DNA of 64,000 nt. It comes from Rhipidocladum racemiflorum (taxonomy: Eukaryota > Streptophyta > Magnoliopsida > Poales > Poaceae). Of this stretch, positions 1-11,142 are shown one piece after another (the first letter of the stretch is position 1; every line of letters begins with the position of its first letter). Made by a program: the position numbers and the translations under genes. The stretch covers positions 12,135,558 through 12,199,557 of the forward strand of contig CM070576.1 in assembly GCA_036346355.1 (NCBI GenBank). Reading direction: 5' to 3'. Below the pieces are notes generated by a model, which did not search any database, was not told the origin of the DNA, and worked only from the letters and a program-made list of their open reading frames with translations.

Positions 1-7
1 TGTAGCA

Positions 8-1180
8 ATGCCAAATCCGGAGCGTCATGATCCACCTTTGGCCAGATCCCGTAGCCAAGGATCTCATCACTCTAATGAGCCAGTAGGTAATCGGGAGGCA
101 TCGCTTAGTCATCACGATGCCCAAAGTGAAGAGTTACCTCCACCTCCGTCAATGGCCCAAGTTCTTGTTATGCAGACCCGCTTGTTGGAGCGGTTGGTGC
201 AGAATTCTGAGAACCTTGGTGCCACTGCTTATGGTGGTTTGGCAGCAATGCAACCCCAATCGAGGTTGGCCGAGTTCCAGCGAACTCGCCCGCCAAACTT
301 CTCATCAGCGATCGATCCTCTGGACGCAGACGATTGGCTTCGTGATGTTGAAGATAAACTCGACCTCGTGAGGTGTACTGACGAGGAGAAGGTTCAGTAC
401 GCAGCTTACTATCTCCAAGGCACAGCAGCAGCTTGGTGGGGTAGTATTAAAGCGATTCGTCCACCTGGTCAGGTCATGACTTGGGAGGATTTTAAAGGAG
501 CCTTTCGTGCAGTGCACATTCCTACTAGTCTGATGGAGATAAAGAAACGAGAGTTCTATGATCTTCGTCAGGGGTCGATGTCAGTGATGGATTATCTGCA
601 TAAGTTCAATTATCTAGTTCGCTCTGTAGCAGATGAGGTCCCGAGCGAAGCTCGAAAAGTCTCCTTGTTTCGTCAACATCTCAACGAGGAGATTCGTCAT
701 TCGCTCGCACCACTTGACATCCCCAATATGCAAGTACTTGTGGACAAGGTGATTTGTGTAGAGGACAGCGGCAAGGTAGTTTTGGAGAGCCGAAAGCGTA
801 AGTGGATGGCTCGGAAATATGCCGGTGCCGGTACTTCGAGACCGCGTTTGGGCAAACCGTCAGTGCTCAGTCCGTGGCATCGCCGCCTCCACGATCTCAT
901 AGGAACTTTCCCCAACCTGTTCTGTCTGCGGCTCAACCTTCTGGCCGCGGAGGACAGAATCGTGGAGGGCAGGACAGAATGGCCGCACTCACCTGCTATG
1001 CTTGCGGTGAGAAGGGACATATCTCTACTGTTTGTCCGAGCAAACGTCCTGTTGCTGCTCGACCTCAAGTTCCAAGCGGTTCGATTCGCCCGCAAGGTTC
1101 TGTAACTGGGCGCGGTGGACACCTAGGAGGGCGTTCTAGCCAAAAAGTAGCCCCGAGTCAAGTCCGTGGTCGACTTAACC
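8..1180 (+). pseudogene. gag: Gag of element E (frameshifted)
   Basis: Gag is the structural protein that packages element RNA into cytoplasmic virus-like particles. An ATG at position 8 opens a frame carrying the gypsy capsid region, with an LDADDWL segment near residue 104 and a TAAAWW segment near residue 139. The reading then passes near position 800 into another frame, where a CCHC zinc knuckle (C-x2-C-x4-H-x4-C, starting CYACGEKGH) lies at about 994-1035 after a Gly/Arg-rich stretch. The first frame runs on to 1105 without family similarity, so I place a single frameshift near 800. The protease follows with no stop. Whether the ATG at 8 is the true start cannot be judged because the 5' leader is missing. 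Confidence 0.8.
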
Positions 1181-1189
1181 TAGTGACCG

Positions 1190-1710
1190 CGGAGGAGGCC
1201 AGTAATGCTCCAAATGTGGTAGTTGGTATGTTTCTCATACACTCAGTACCCACATTGGTTTTATTTGATTTGGGCGCTTCGCATTCTTTCATTTCTTCAA
1301 AGTTTGTTTTGAAACATAAGGTTGATACTAACAGATTGCGAGATCCAATGTTAGTCTATTCTCCTGGTTCGGTTATGCGAGCTGAGCGCATATGCCTTAG
1401 AGTACCCATAGTGATCAATGAAGTTCTATTTTTTGGAAATCTGATTCAGATAGATACCCCTGGACTCAATGTTATCCTTGGGATGGATTGGTTATCTCAA
1501 AATCAAGGACATATTGATTGCGCAAATCGTTCCATTTCTCTGGTGAATTCGAATGGAATCCAAACTAAGTATTACTCCAGACGATCAAATGTGCTTAAGG
1601 CTTCTTTCCATTCGCTTTCTGTGCCGGAATTAAGTCAAGTGCCAGTGGTCTGTGAGTATCCTGATGTGTTTCCTGAAGAATTGCCGGGATTGCCCCCAGA
1701 TCGGGATATG
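1190..1710 (+). pseudogene. Aspartic protease region of element E
   Basis: This retropepsin-like domain would cut the Gag-Pol polyprotein. It follows the zinc knuckle in the same frame. The active-site stretch reads FDLGASHSFIS at about 1264-1299, where the family has Asp-Ser/Thr-Gly. The Ser/Thr is Leu here, which should impair catalysis. The second half, with NVILGMDWL near 1468-1494, is typical of gypsy proteases. The linker to RT, containing VFPEELPGLPPDRD, is also in this frame. A frameshift at about 1710-1725 moves the reading into the RT frame. Confidence 0.75.
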
Positions 1711-1724
1711 GAGTTGTTATTGAC

Positions 1725-2378
1725 TTGCTGCCTGGAACAGCACCATTGTCCAAACGTCCGTATCGGATGCCCTCTGATGAGTTGTTGGAGTTGAAGAAAC
1801 AACTCAAGGAGCATTTAGCTAAGGGTTTTGTTCGCCCTAGTTCGTCTCCATGGGGTAGTCCAGTGCTCTTCGTCAAGAAGAAAGATGGTAGTTTACGCAT
1901 GTGCGTGGACTATCGATTCTTAAACGAAGTCACTATCAAAAATAAGTATCCTCTTCCTCGGATTGATGATTTGTTTGATCAATTAAATGGAGCTCGAGTC
2001 TTTTCTAAGATTGACTTGAGACTGGGGTACTTTCAACTCAAAATTCGATCGGAAGATTTCCAGAAGACTGCGTTTACTACTCAATATGGTTTGTACGAGT
2101 ATACAGTAGTTTCTTTTGGACTCACCAATGCACCAGCCACATTCATGAATCTCATGAATAAGGTATTCATGGAATACCTAGATAAATTTGTGGTGGTGTT
2201 CATTGATGACATTCTTATCTATTCTCGGAGTGAGCAGGAGCATGAACTCCATCTCAATTTAGTGCTTGATAAACTGCGTGAACATCAGCTGTATGCCAAG
2301 TTCAGCAAATGTGAGTTCTGGCTCAAAGAAGTTGCCTTCTTAGGCCACGTTCTCTCAGAAGGAAGTGTTCTTTGTTGA
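1725..2378 (+). pseudogene. Reverse transcriptase of element E
   Basis: This is the RNA-directed DNA polymerase domain. The 217-residue open stretch contains the expected gypsy blocks in order: RPYRMP at about residues 11-16, SSPWGSPVLFVKKKDGS at 40-56, YPLPRIDDLFDQL at 75-87, SKIDL with a catalytic Asp at 97, FGLTNAP at 131-137, and the FIDD catalytic box at 159-162. The Gly-Tyr after SKIDL is kept, but the preceding residue is Leu. The frame breaks near 2360-2378 by a small indel just after the LGHVLSEG segment, and the next frame resumes in the connection region. Confidence 0.85.
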
Positions 2379-3430
2379 TCCCAAAGAAGGTGAAGGATGT
2401 ACTTGCTTGGGAACAGCCACGGACTGTTCCCGAAATCCGAAGTTTTCTTGGGTTAGCCGGGTACTATCGGCGATTCATTGAAAACTTTTCCAAAATTTCC
2501 AAGCCGATGACTGAGTTGCTCAAGAAGGAGAAGAAGTTTGAGTGGACGTCAGCTTGTGAAGTTCGTTTCCTAGAGTTGAAGCGAAGGCTTACGACAGCTC
2601 CAATTCTTGTCTTGCCTGATGTGCACAAAAACTTTGACGTATTCTGTGATGCTTCACGTCAGGGTCTTGGTTGTGTGCTGATGCAGGAAGGAAAAGTCGT
2701 GGCGTATGCTTCACGCCAACTAAAACCTCATGAAGCCAATTATCCGACTCATGATCTAGAATTGGCTGCCGTAATTCATGCTCTTAAGTTATGGCGTCAT
2801 TATCTCATCGGAAACCGAGTTGAGATATTTACCGACCATAAGAGTCTGAAATACTTTTTCACCCAACCAGATCTAAACTTGAGACAGCGCCGGTGGTTGG
2901 AGCTAATCAAGGACTACGATTTGGGAATCCATTATCATCCAGGAAAAGCTAATGTGGTAGCTGATGCCCTCAGTCGCAAGCTACACACTAGTGATACCTT
3001 GTCGGGTGTTTGTCAACCTCAGTTACTGGATGAGTTTCGTAGACTCAATTTGGAGAGGGTAGGGGAAGGATTTGTGGCTACATTAACCCTACGACCTGCC
3101 CTTGAATCCCAAATTCAGGCTACTCAGTTGAAAGATGAAGGAGTAGCTGAGATCAAGCGCAATTTGAAAGAAAGCGCGTCATCGGAGTTTTCAGAACGAG
3201 TTGATGGTCTGATCATGCATGGATATCAAATTTATGTCCCGAATGATCAGGAGATCAAAGAATTGATCTTGAAAGAAGCTCATGAGACTCCGTTGTCAAT
3301 CCACCCTGGAAGCACAAAAATGTACCAAGATATTCGAAAGATGTTTTGGTGGCTTGGTATGAAAAGGGATATCGCCGCGTACGTCGCCATTTGTAACGTG
3401 TGTCAGCGAGTTAAAGCAGAGCACCAATGA
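2372..3430 (+). pseudogene. RT connection, RNase H and integrase zinc domain of element E
   Basis: This 352-residue stretch continues pol. It opens with the RT tail (RSFLGLAGYYRRFIENFS, about residues 24-41). The RNase H domain follows: FDVFCDASRQGLG with its catalytic Asp, YPTHDLELAAV with Glu, IFTDHKSLKY with Asp, and HPGKANVVADALSR with the last Asp. It ends in the integrase HHCC zinc module (H..H..C-x2-C, from about residue 305). RNase H removes element RNA from the RNA-DNA hybrid. The frame stops at a TGA at 3428-3430 where relatives have an Arg codon. This fits a C-to-T change at a CpG, and the same frame continues afterwards. Confidence 0.85.
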
Positions 3431-3439
3431 CCAGCTGGA

Positions 3440-4537
3440 TTGCTTCAACCCTTGAAAATTCCGGAGTGGAAATGGGATGAGGTCGGAATGGACTTCATCA
3501 CTGGCCTGCCAAAATCAGCTAATGGCCATGACTCTATTTGGGTAATCATCGACCGGTTAACCAAAGTTGCTCATTTCATACTAGTACGCGTTACCTACAA
3601 TGGAGCTAAACTTGCAGAACTCTACCTGAACCATATTGTCCGACTACATGGAATTCCTAAAACCATTGTGTCTGACCGTGGACCCCAGTTCACTTCGCGG
3701 TTCTGGAAGAATTTGCATGAACTCCTAGGGACTAAGCTGCTCTTCAGCACAGCTTACCATCCCCAAACGGATGGACAGACTGAAAGAACAAATCAAGTCC
3801 TGGAAGACATGCTCAGAGCTTGTATTCTTTCGTATAACTCGAAGTGGGAAAAGTGTTTAGCATTTGCTGAGTTTTCCTACAATAATAGTTATCAAGCAAG
3901 CCTTCAAATGTCTCCGTTTGAAGCACTGTATGGAAGAAAATGCCAAACTCCTCTCTTCTGGTCCGAAGTCGGTGAAAGAAAGTTCTTTGGACCCACAGTG
4001 ATTCAGGAAGCTGAGACGCAAGTTAGGCTAATTCGCGATCGGTTGAAAGAAGCTAAGTCTAAACAAAAGAGCTATGCTGATAATCGCCGCCGTGATCTGA
4101 GCTTCAATGTAGACGATTTTGTCTATCTTAAGGTGTCACCGTTACGTGGCACGAAGCGATTCCAAGTTCGCGGAAAGTTAGCGCCGAGATACGTCAGTCC
4201 GTATCGCATTCTTGCAAGGAAGGGTGAAGTAGCTTATCAGTTGGAGCTTCCACCTCAACTTGCGGATGTGCATGACGTGTTTCATGTCTCTCACTTGAAG
4301 AAGTGTCTTCGAGTTCCTACTGAACTCACTCCTCTGGATGCAATTGAACTTCAACCAGATCTTACATACCGTGAATATCCAATTCGCGTTATGGACGAAG
4401 CTGAACAATTTACTCGTAATCACGTAATCAAAATGCTTCGAGTTTAGTGGAGTAATCATACCGAAGAAGAAGCAACCTGGGAACGTGAAGATCGCCTTCG
4501 ATCCGAGTTTCCATCTTTCTTTTCTGAATCCTTCTAA
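3440..4537 (+). pseudogene. Integrase core and chromodomain tail of element E
   Basis: Integrase joins element DNA to the host chromosome. The DDE triad is present: Asp in GMDFITGLP (residue 18 of the open stretch), Asp in IVSDRGPQFTS (residue 79) and Glu in DGQTERTNQ (residue 115), the last two with D-35-E spacing. The GPY/F-like region (LAPRYVSPYRIL) and HDVFHVSHLKKC follow. The segment after about 4345 resembles the divergent chromodomain that ends plant chromovirus integrases. A TAG at 4445-4447 splits it just before the WSNHTEEEATWE segment. The natural end is the TAA at 4535-4537. The core looks intact, but the upstream frameshifts and stops mean no full polyprotein. Confidence 0.85.
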
Positions 4538-4555
4538 TCTCGAGGACGAGATTAT

Positions 4556-4571
4556 TGTAAGAGGGTAGAGC
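4556..4571 (+). other. Polypurine tract of element E (degenerate)
   Basis: A purine-rich run broken by pyrimidines sits directly before the TGTAACATCC start of the 3' LTR. It corresponds to the clean tract of the related element H at 36786-36798. Confidence 0.5.
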
Positions 4572-6497
4572 TGTAACATCCTGAGTTTGTACTTGCCTTT
4601 TTAAATGTTAATTATCCTTTGAGAGTTATTTGGAATTCAATTTGGAGTTAATTGTTTTTGGATTTGTCTGCTCGATCTGTTTCGTTTTAGTTTTTTTGCT
4701 CCAAAATCTCGTTTCGTGTTGCGGTTAGAATTTTCGAGCAACCGTAGTTTCCAAACCTTCTTTAGCTATCCTAGAATCTATCCTAAAGGTTTTCGGGAAG
4801 GGTTCGTGAGTTTCGGAGTTTTTTGGGGGGTTTTTGGGGTTTTTCTGGGCGGCATCACGCCCAGATCTGCATCGCCGGCCGAGGCGACCGGGCAGGGGGC
4901 AGAGCCCTCTCTGCTGCCCATTGCCCAGCCACCTTAGCACTTGGTGTCTTCCTATCTAAGCCTCCTCCCCCAGCCGTATTACTCTCCCTCCCTCTCACTT
5001 CACACCCTCTCACTCTCACCCTCACCCTCTAGCTCTCCCTCTCAAGCCCTCTCTCCCATGGAGCTCTCTCTCCCTCCCTCAAGCTTTCCCTCCAGCTAAA
5101 CCTCTCCCTCCGGTGTTCTGGAGCTTGTGGAGCAGCTGGTAAAGGAGGAGGACGTCGCTTCCCAAACCCTAGACGAGCTCTGTGGTGAGTGGAGCAAGTT
5201 TCAGTCAGATCTGTGATGACTTGAGCTTTATCTTGTACTTTTCTTCATTTCTATCAACTTTTCTTTTAGCCAAAACCCTAGAAAACCTAGTTGTAGAGCT
5301 CAACTTTTAGTTAGCCGAGTATCTAGACCAAGGTTAGGTGCTAGAGTTCTCGTTAGTCTAAACCGAGATCGGAAGCCCTAAATACGTTTTTATCGGATAT
5401 ATTTGGTTAAATGTCATTTTCGTAGCTTTTGGAAGTGAACCTTGGAACCCTAGTTCCAAAAGCTAGGAAAAGGACACTATAATGTATTTGACGTTGTTAA
5501 AGTCCGAGTTTCGCGAAAAGAATCGAGTTTGAATACGAGTCGGGGTGAAAGTCGGAATTTAGCATGAATTAGGACTCTAGAGTTTTTTGGATTAGAAATT
5601 AGGCCAAACGAGGTCGGAACCTCGGGTGGTTTGCGTAAATGGGTCCTTGTCATCTCCGAGAACCCATCCGTGCAATCGCCGCGAAATTTTGAAGTCGTTT
5701 GTGCGAAAATCCTTTTTCTGGAAAATTCAGTTGACCTGTGGCCGGCACTACCGACGTGGTAAGTCCGGTACTGCCGCTCAGGCCGGCACTACCGACCCTT
5801 GTGGCCGGTACTGCCGGGTTTAGGCCGGCACTACCGCTCCCGCAACGCCGGTAGTTATTTTCCAAAGAGGTCCTCTTTTAGGATTCGCAGCCATCGGTAC
5901 TACCGACCCTTGCGGCCGTTACTGCCGACTGTAGAGCGGCACTACCGGGATTTGTATGCCTGTACTGCAGGTCTCCAGTTCAAGTTTTGGTTTTCATTAA
6001 TTTTTCTCTCTCGTGTTCGCTTATTGGTTGTTGTCCGCTTCTTTGAGCTTTTTGCCTTGTTCTCGTTGGATCTTAATCGTTTCCTCATTATTTCTTTTGT
6101 CGCGCTTTCGTTTAGACGTTGACGCCTCAGGAGCAGTAGGCGAGGATCCGGACTTCGACCCAAAGGACACGTAAAACCCAGAGCAAGCAAGCAAGCACCC
6201 CCTTTGAACATATTGCTCCTATAATTGCAAAAGTATTTGATGTTTCGCAAAACTATTACGCATGCATATGATTATTACAAGTACTTAAATGGTGGGAATA
6301 GGTAGTTACCCTAATGGTTGGATGGCTTATCTCAATCTTGTTGTTACCCTAAAATCCTTGAGTAACCCTAGTTTAAGGATAGACGCTATAATAAGTGTCG
6401 TCAGGGATTATAAGTCTAATAGTTGCATACGCTTAGCCCAGCTTTAGACTGATTGAATAATGATCGGTGGACTCAGTCAATCAAAGATTTTCGATAC
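4572..6497 (+). repeat. 3' LTR of element E, first part
   Basis: The LTR starts TGTAACATCC immediately after the purine tract and is cut at 6497 by element D. The GATAC at 6493-6497 is repeated at 55750-55754 on the far side of D. The stretch holds pyrimidine-rich DNA (about 4960-5110), a CTATCTAAG sequence near 4951 that may be a decayed TATA region, and an array of short CCGGCACTACCG-type motifs at 5741-5969. ORFs here show no protein similarity. Confidence 0.8.
5741..5969 (+). repeat. Short alternating repeat array in the LTR of E
   Basis: About ten copies of a 12 to 13 base motif occur with spacers of about 10 bases. They alternate between GCCGGCACTACCG and GCCGGTACTGCCG forms. Later copies are degenerate (for example TCGGTACTACCG and GCCTGTACTGCAG). 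Confidence 0.7.
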
Positions 6498-7578
6498 TGT
6501 CGGCATACTAGCCAATAGGTACCTCCGAGTCGGGTGCTTATGAGGTTCAGACGGGGGGCTTTCGGGGCAATCGCCTGAGAGAGGAGGAAGAAGATGACCG
6601 GCGTACCGTGAAGCTCAGGAGAATAGGGAGACGCAAGACATTTACCCAGGTTCAGGCTCTCCGAAGAGTAACAGCTCTAATCCTGCTTTTCTTGCTATTG
6701 CTCGTGTTCTAGCTAGAGAGGATGAAACCTACCCAGAGCCAACCACCCTCCTCTCCCATGCACCCCGGCCCCCTTTTATACTTGGGCTGACGGGGGCGCA
6801 TGGGAGGCCTATACTACAAGCCATCCTCATTACACTGCCACGGGTGCATTTAATGCGCCTGTCACTGTTCTTACATCCTATCAATGTCTGACGCAGCCGT
6901 CGCACTCCTGCCTTGGGTTCCCTGCTTACCAACACCGCCCGTTCCGTCAGGGGATGAGGTGCCGCCGTGGCGTCACCCGTAATTATTACGCGCCTGGGGA
7001 AGGCGCACCGCCAAACTGCAGCCTCCACGCCTGGTATTAAATGCGCACGATTCGCATTAAATACCCCTGACCTGGGTGCATCCACCTTGGGGGCGGTGCG
7101 CCAGTGAAGCGGTTTGCACGCCATCAGTCCACTGGGCGACCACCTTCCTGGTCGTCGGGAGGTGTGGCCTGATCGCCACCTGTCCGCAGGGCGACCACCT
7201 TCCTGGTCGCCGGGCGGTGTGGCCTGATCGCCACCTGTCCGCAGGGCGACCACCTTCCTGGTCGTCCAGCGGTGTGGCTCGACGCCACCTGGCCCACGTG
7301 GCGACCACCTTCCTGGTCGATTCACGGTGTGGCTCGATCGCCACTGTCATTGGCGACCACCTTCCTGGCCGTCCAGTGGTGCGGCCTGATCGCCACTTGT
7401 CCGCTGGGCGACCACCTTCCTTGCCGCCCAGTGGTGCGGCCTGATCGCCACTTGTCCACTGGGCTACCACCAGGTGGCCCCGCCCCTGCCTCGGCGGTGG
7501 GGCCCAAACACGCCCTATCCATCTGGCGATCGTACTTACTGCGGGGGAGCGAGTACCCTGGTGTGGAATACGCCGACA
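6498..7578 (-). repeat. 3' LTR of element D (left end on the plus strand)
   Basis: This 1081-base LTR begins TGTCGGCATACTAGCC and ends CGCCGACA, with terminal inverted TGTCGGC/GCCGACA. The other LTR begins at 16853 and reads almost the same for several hundred bases. Its last third is a tandem array of GCGACCACCTTCCTGGTCG units. Confidence 0.9.
7135..7470 (-). repeat. Tandem subrepeats in the left LTR of D
   Basis: About six units of 55 to 62 bases each contain GGCGACCACCTTCCTGG followed by a GTGTGGCCTGATCGCCAC-like half. Each unit carries GGCGACC and GATCGCCA half-sites that can pair. Units differ by small indels. Confidence 0.8.
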
Positions 7579-7592
7579 GTAGCCCCCGGGGC
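7579..7592 (-). other. Polypurine tract of element D
   Basis: On the minus strand the sequence directly before the 3' LTR is a G-rich run ending GGGGGCTAC. This is the tract position used to start plus-strand DNA synthesis and is typical of Tat elements. Confidence 0.6.
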
Positions 7593-7892
7593 CACCCTGG
7601 AGCGCCTTTCGACCTTCAACATTCCTTTTTCCTCTTCTTTTCTTTCTTTAAATGATCTTCGGGGGACCGCTGAGTCTCCCGGGTGGGCCCGTCAAACGCC
7701 CACGCGCCCTGCAGTCTTGAGGATTTTTCGGCTCCTTCGGTTCCCGAGTCGGGGCGCGCATCTATTCCCTCGTAACCGACGCACGTTCCGCACAACCTTT
7801 GGGATCTCCCACCTTTAGGGGGTTTCAAAACTCCCTTTTTCGCGAACCGTCGCGCCCCTTCGGTTTTCCCGCCAAGCCTTCCTTTGCAGCCT

Positions 7893-7898
7893 TATAAG
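7893..7898 (+). promoter_or_regulatory. TATA-like box ahead of the antisense gene of D
   Basis: TATAAG lies 116 bases before the ATG at 8014 and about 30 bases before a pyrimidine-rich stretch that could hold the transcription start. It is on the plus strand, opposite to gag-pol. The stretch 7593-8013 shows no other feature. Confidence 0.45.
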
Positions 7899-8013
7899 AG
7901 GCTGACCGAGGGGGGAGCGGTTCTTCCTCCTCCTAACTCCCCTCGCTCCACTTTGGATTCTTCCTGCTTCTTCTTCTTCTTCACGGACGCGCCCCGACAC
8001 TTTTCTGCGCCCG

Positions 8014-10516
8014 ATGGCTCCCGTTCTCCCCTCGTCGACCGTTGAGGAGGAGGTGGCCGCCAGGCTCTCTCGGAACATAACAGTGGGGGCTCTCCGCATC
8101 TGCGTCGGAACGGTTGAGCCCCACTGCCGGCCCGGGGAAGTGGTTTTCTTCCGGTGGCAGCTTCTTGCCGGCCTGCTGCCGCCGGTTTTCGATTTCTACC
8201 TTTCTGTTCTTAACTTCTATGCCATTCACCACATCCATCTTCCCCCCAACTCCGTCGTCCTCCTCTCCGCCTTTGCCCACTTCCGCGAAATGTTCATAGG
8301 AGTGCTACCCAACCTCCTGCTCTTTCGCTTCTTCTACACCCTTCGCGCCGCGCAACTACTTTATTACACGGAGCTGCCACCTGAGGCTTCGCGATGGGTC
8401 CATGTCGCGCTACATCCCACTGGACTGCCGATCCAGTTGGAGGGATTGGCGCGGAGATTGGGTGTACGTCGAGGATGACAGCGGCATTGAAGTGCTGGAG
8501 CTCCCGACTGGTCCGGCGGTCAGCAACCTCAGCTGGGGGGCCCAGGTGAGCGAGACGCCCGAGCTCCTGGCGATGCTAGCCCGTGTTGACCAGCTGCAGG
8601 CGGCGGGCCCATGGTTATCCGGGACTTCATCTCCCGGAGGCTGTGCCCTCTGCACTGTCGCGTCCGCCCAGCCTGGCAGTACATGGGCTTAGACGACAGG
8701 ACCCGGAGTATCACCGGAGGTAACCCGCGTTATCCCGTGGCCTTCTTCTCTATTGGTTGAATCTGGTGCTGACTGTGTTTCTGTTTCCCGGGACTTTTCT
8801 CTTTTTCTTTTCTGGTTGCTAGCCGCCGGGAACCTGGCTCCCGATGTGATCGACAGGTGGATGGCACAGCTAGGTTTTGTCCACCTCGTTCCGCCGTTCC
8901 CGGACGGCGCAGTTCCGCTCTGCCGGTTATCACCGGGGGAGCGCGCGGCGATAATCCGCGCCATGCCGTCGATGGACGCTATGGGCACACCCGTCGTGCT
9001 GCGCTGCACTTTGATGATCGAGGACCCTCCCCGGCTGGCGGCGAAGTGGCGATCAAGGGAGGCGCAGGCGCTCCGACGACGACGACGATGATGCCAACAG
9101 GCCTCCCCAAAGACCCCGCCTCCTGGGCCCGGTCGGGGCGGGATCCTCCGCGGCGGCCACGGGCACTTCTTCTGCTGCAGCGGCGGCTCGTCGGTGGCGG
9201 CGAAGTCCGGCAGCCGCGCGACCTCGTCCTCTCTCGCCCCCGCCGGGGTGGTGACGGCGGACCCTCCGGCACCGGCGTCTACTCATCCACTGCCAACTCC
9301 GATGGTGGTGCAACAGCTGCCACCGCCGTCGCCACCGCCGCCGCCGACTTCGACGACGGTGGAACGGGCGTCCCCGCCTCCACCGCCGTCACCGGCAGCG
9401 GCAATTTTTCCTCAGCCGCCGGCACCGGTCCTTAGGCCGCCAGGACCGGCATTGATAGCGCCACGCGGGGGTCTGGTCCTCACCTCGAGCGTACCCCGCT
9501 TCCCGAGGCCGCCACCTAGGTAAGCCAGGAACAGATACGTTACATAAAAATTAGGTTCCCTTGGGTCGTACCTTATGATCATTCCTTTGTTCAGGGTTCC
9601 CGCTCCGGATGCCCCCGGCGCCCAGGACGGTCAAGGTGTTACGGCCGTGGGGCCGTCTTTGCCGAGGATGACGAGCCCCGGACGAGCAAGCGGCGAGGGG
9701 ACAATCCTCAGCGGTGCTGACGCTGTTGTCGCTTAGGACCCGGGCCCACTGGGCCCTGTTCCTACCCCGGAGCCCCCCGTATCTTCCATTCCTTCGGCGG
9801 ACGCGGATGCCCTGCTGGCGGCTCTCGGCGAGCTCTACTCCAGCACGAGCAGCCGTCTGGAGACGAGCCGGGGGCGGCTGACGGAGGCGGGAGCCGAGAT
9901 CCACCGCCTCCGCAAGGAGGTGGAAGACTTGCGCGACCAAGGGGCGGGGCTAGAGCTCCAGCTACGGCGAACGGAGCAGCGGAGGCGAAGTGCCCGCCCG
10001 CTAAGGAGCTTCTGCGAGTGGCGGCGAGAGGACCAACTGGGCCCGATCGAGGCGTACACCCTCGGAGATGCCGCGCCACGCCGACCGGACGGTGGCGGCC
10101 TTGCTCGGCTGGGCTGGAGCAGCCGGGTCCGCGGGAGGAGAGGCCGCAGACTACGGCGTTACGCCACCTCGACCGTGGACTTCCTCACGCACCGCCCGCT
10201 GCCCTTTCCGCCCGGTCCGCCCAGAGGGGCGTGCGATGCAGCGGCCACGCAGCGGCGACGTCGTGCTGGCTCATTGCTGGGCCGCGACGCCAACTTTGAT
10301 CCCACTGTCCAGGGGATCGAAGGCGACTGGGCGCAGGCTGAGGAGCAAGTCCAGGGTGCCGCCGGGCGTGTTGCCGCGCAGCTGGAGATGGGGAATCCTC
10401 AGCTGGAGGCGGCCGCGGAGGACGTGGCGATGGCGCTGGACATCGGCCCGGCTGAAGAGGACGTGGCGGCTGCTGAGGCCGTAGTAGAGGACGAGGAGGG
10501 GCCACCCGCAGTGTAG
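8014..10516 (+). pseudogene. Antisense ORF of element D (PF04195-like, with introns)
   Basis: This gene runs opposite to gag-pol in the space between integrase and the 3' LTR, where Tat elements often carry an antisense ORF of unknown function. The first part (8014-8400) matches the family labelled putative gypsy type transposon (Pfam Transposase_28, PF04195), with a hydrophobic FLPF/FYxIHxxHLxPNS-like region. A frameshift near 8400 leads into a WVYVEDD segment, and the reading later passes through RDFISRRLCPL and PAWQYMGLDD. A GT/AG intron at 8720-8822, with a strong pyrimidine tract, rejoins exons in frame. A second candidate intron is 9520-9594. Further on come a Pro/Ala-rich linker, an in-frame TAG near 9735, and a coiled-coil region (about 9840-9990). 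The last frame ends in an acidic tail at 10516. It is broken in this copy. Confidence 0.7.
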
Positions 10517-11142
10517 CCCCCCATTTTTTATTTTGTTTCCGCCTGTAAGACACTTGATGTATTTCAATTCAAAGAATGAATCAGAAGCGCAGGCTTAACT
10601 TTTAGTCACCTGCAGTCTGTCTCTTTTTTTACCGCAGACCGTTCCAAGTGGGAAAGCGCATGAACGCCCAGCGACTTAACGGCTTGTGCCAGGGAGTCAC
10701 CCCCTTCGAACCCTTCGGCTTAGCAAAATTCTGCCTCCCAGATAGCCTCTAGGGAACGGACACTCAGTGAGCCGTGACAGGGTCTTAGGCTTTCGGGCAC
10801 AGTGTTCGAGACGCCGACCCCCACGGGGACACCCGGAGTGTCATGACCGTGCCGGGGGTTGTGTTGAACCAGCCGTCCGATCGCCTACCCCTGCATGCCG
10901 TTCTCACTGAGCGGTTCCCCCTTTGCTACTAGGTTTTTGCACGGCCGCAGGGTAAAAAAAGAGGGAAAATGCCCTGGCACTGCCCCGCGGAGGGCAAAAA
11001 ACCGAAAACAAGAAAGGAAGCACAAATCCTTTGAATAAAGAAAACGAACATTTGAATTCAATGCAAGGCCTTCCCCGATCAACCATAGAGTGGAAGACAC
11101 GCTCCGGCGGGTCGGGGAACAGAGCCTGGAACTTACAACCGT
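10517..11142. other. Spacer between the antisense ORF and pol of D
   Basis: This 626-base non-coding stretch lies between the convergent ends of the antisense gene and pol. It begins with a T-rich run followed by AATTCAAAGAATGAA near 10566, possibly a polyadenylation region for the plus-strand gene. No other feature is seen. Confidence 0.5.

Noticed and set aside
7057..7655. Overlapping ORFs in the D LTRs rich in Trp, Pro and Arg
   Set aside because: They read the LTR subrepeats in several frames on both strands. No domain is seen and frames differ between the two LTRs.
8014..10516. Plus-strand gene as a captured host gene
   Set aside because: Its position between pol and the 3' LTR, its antisense direction and its PF04195-like domain are known features of Tat elements.
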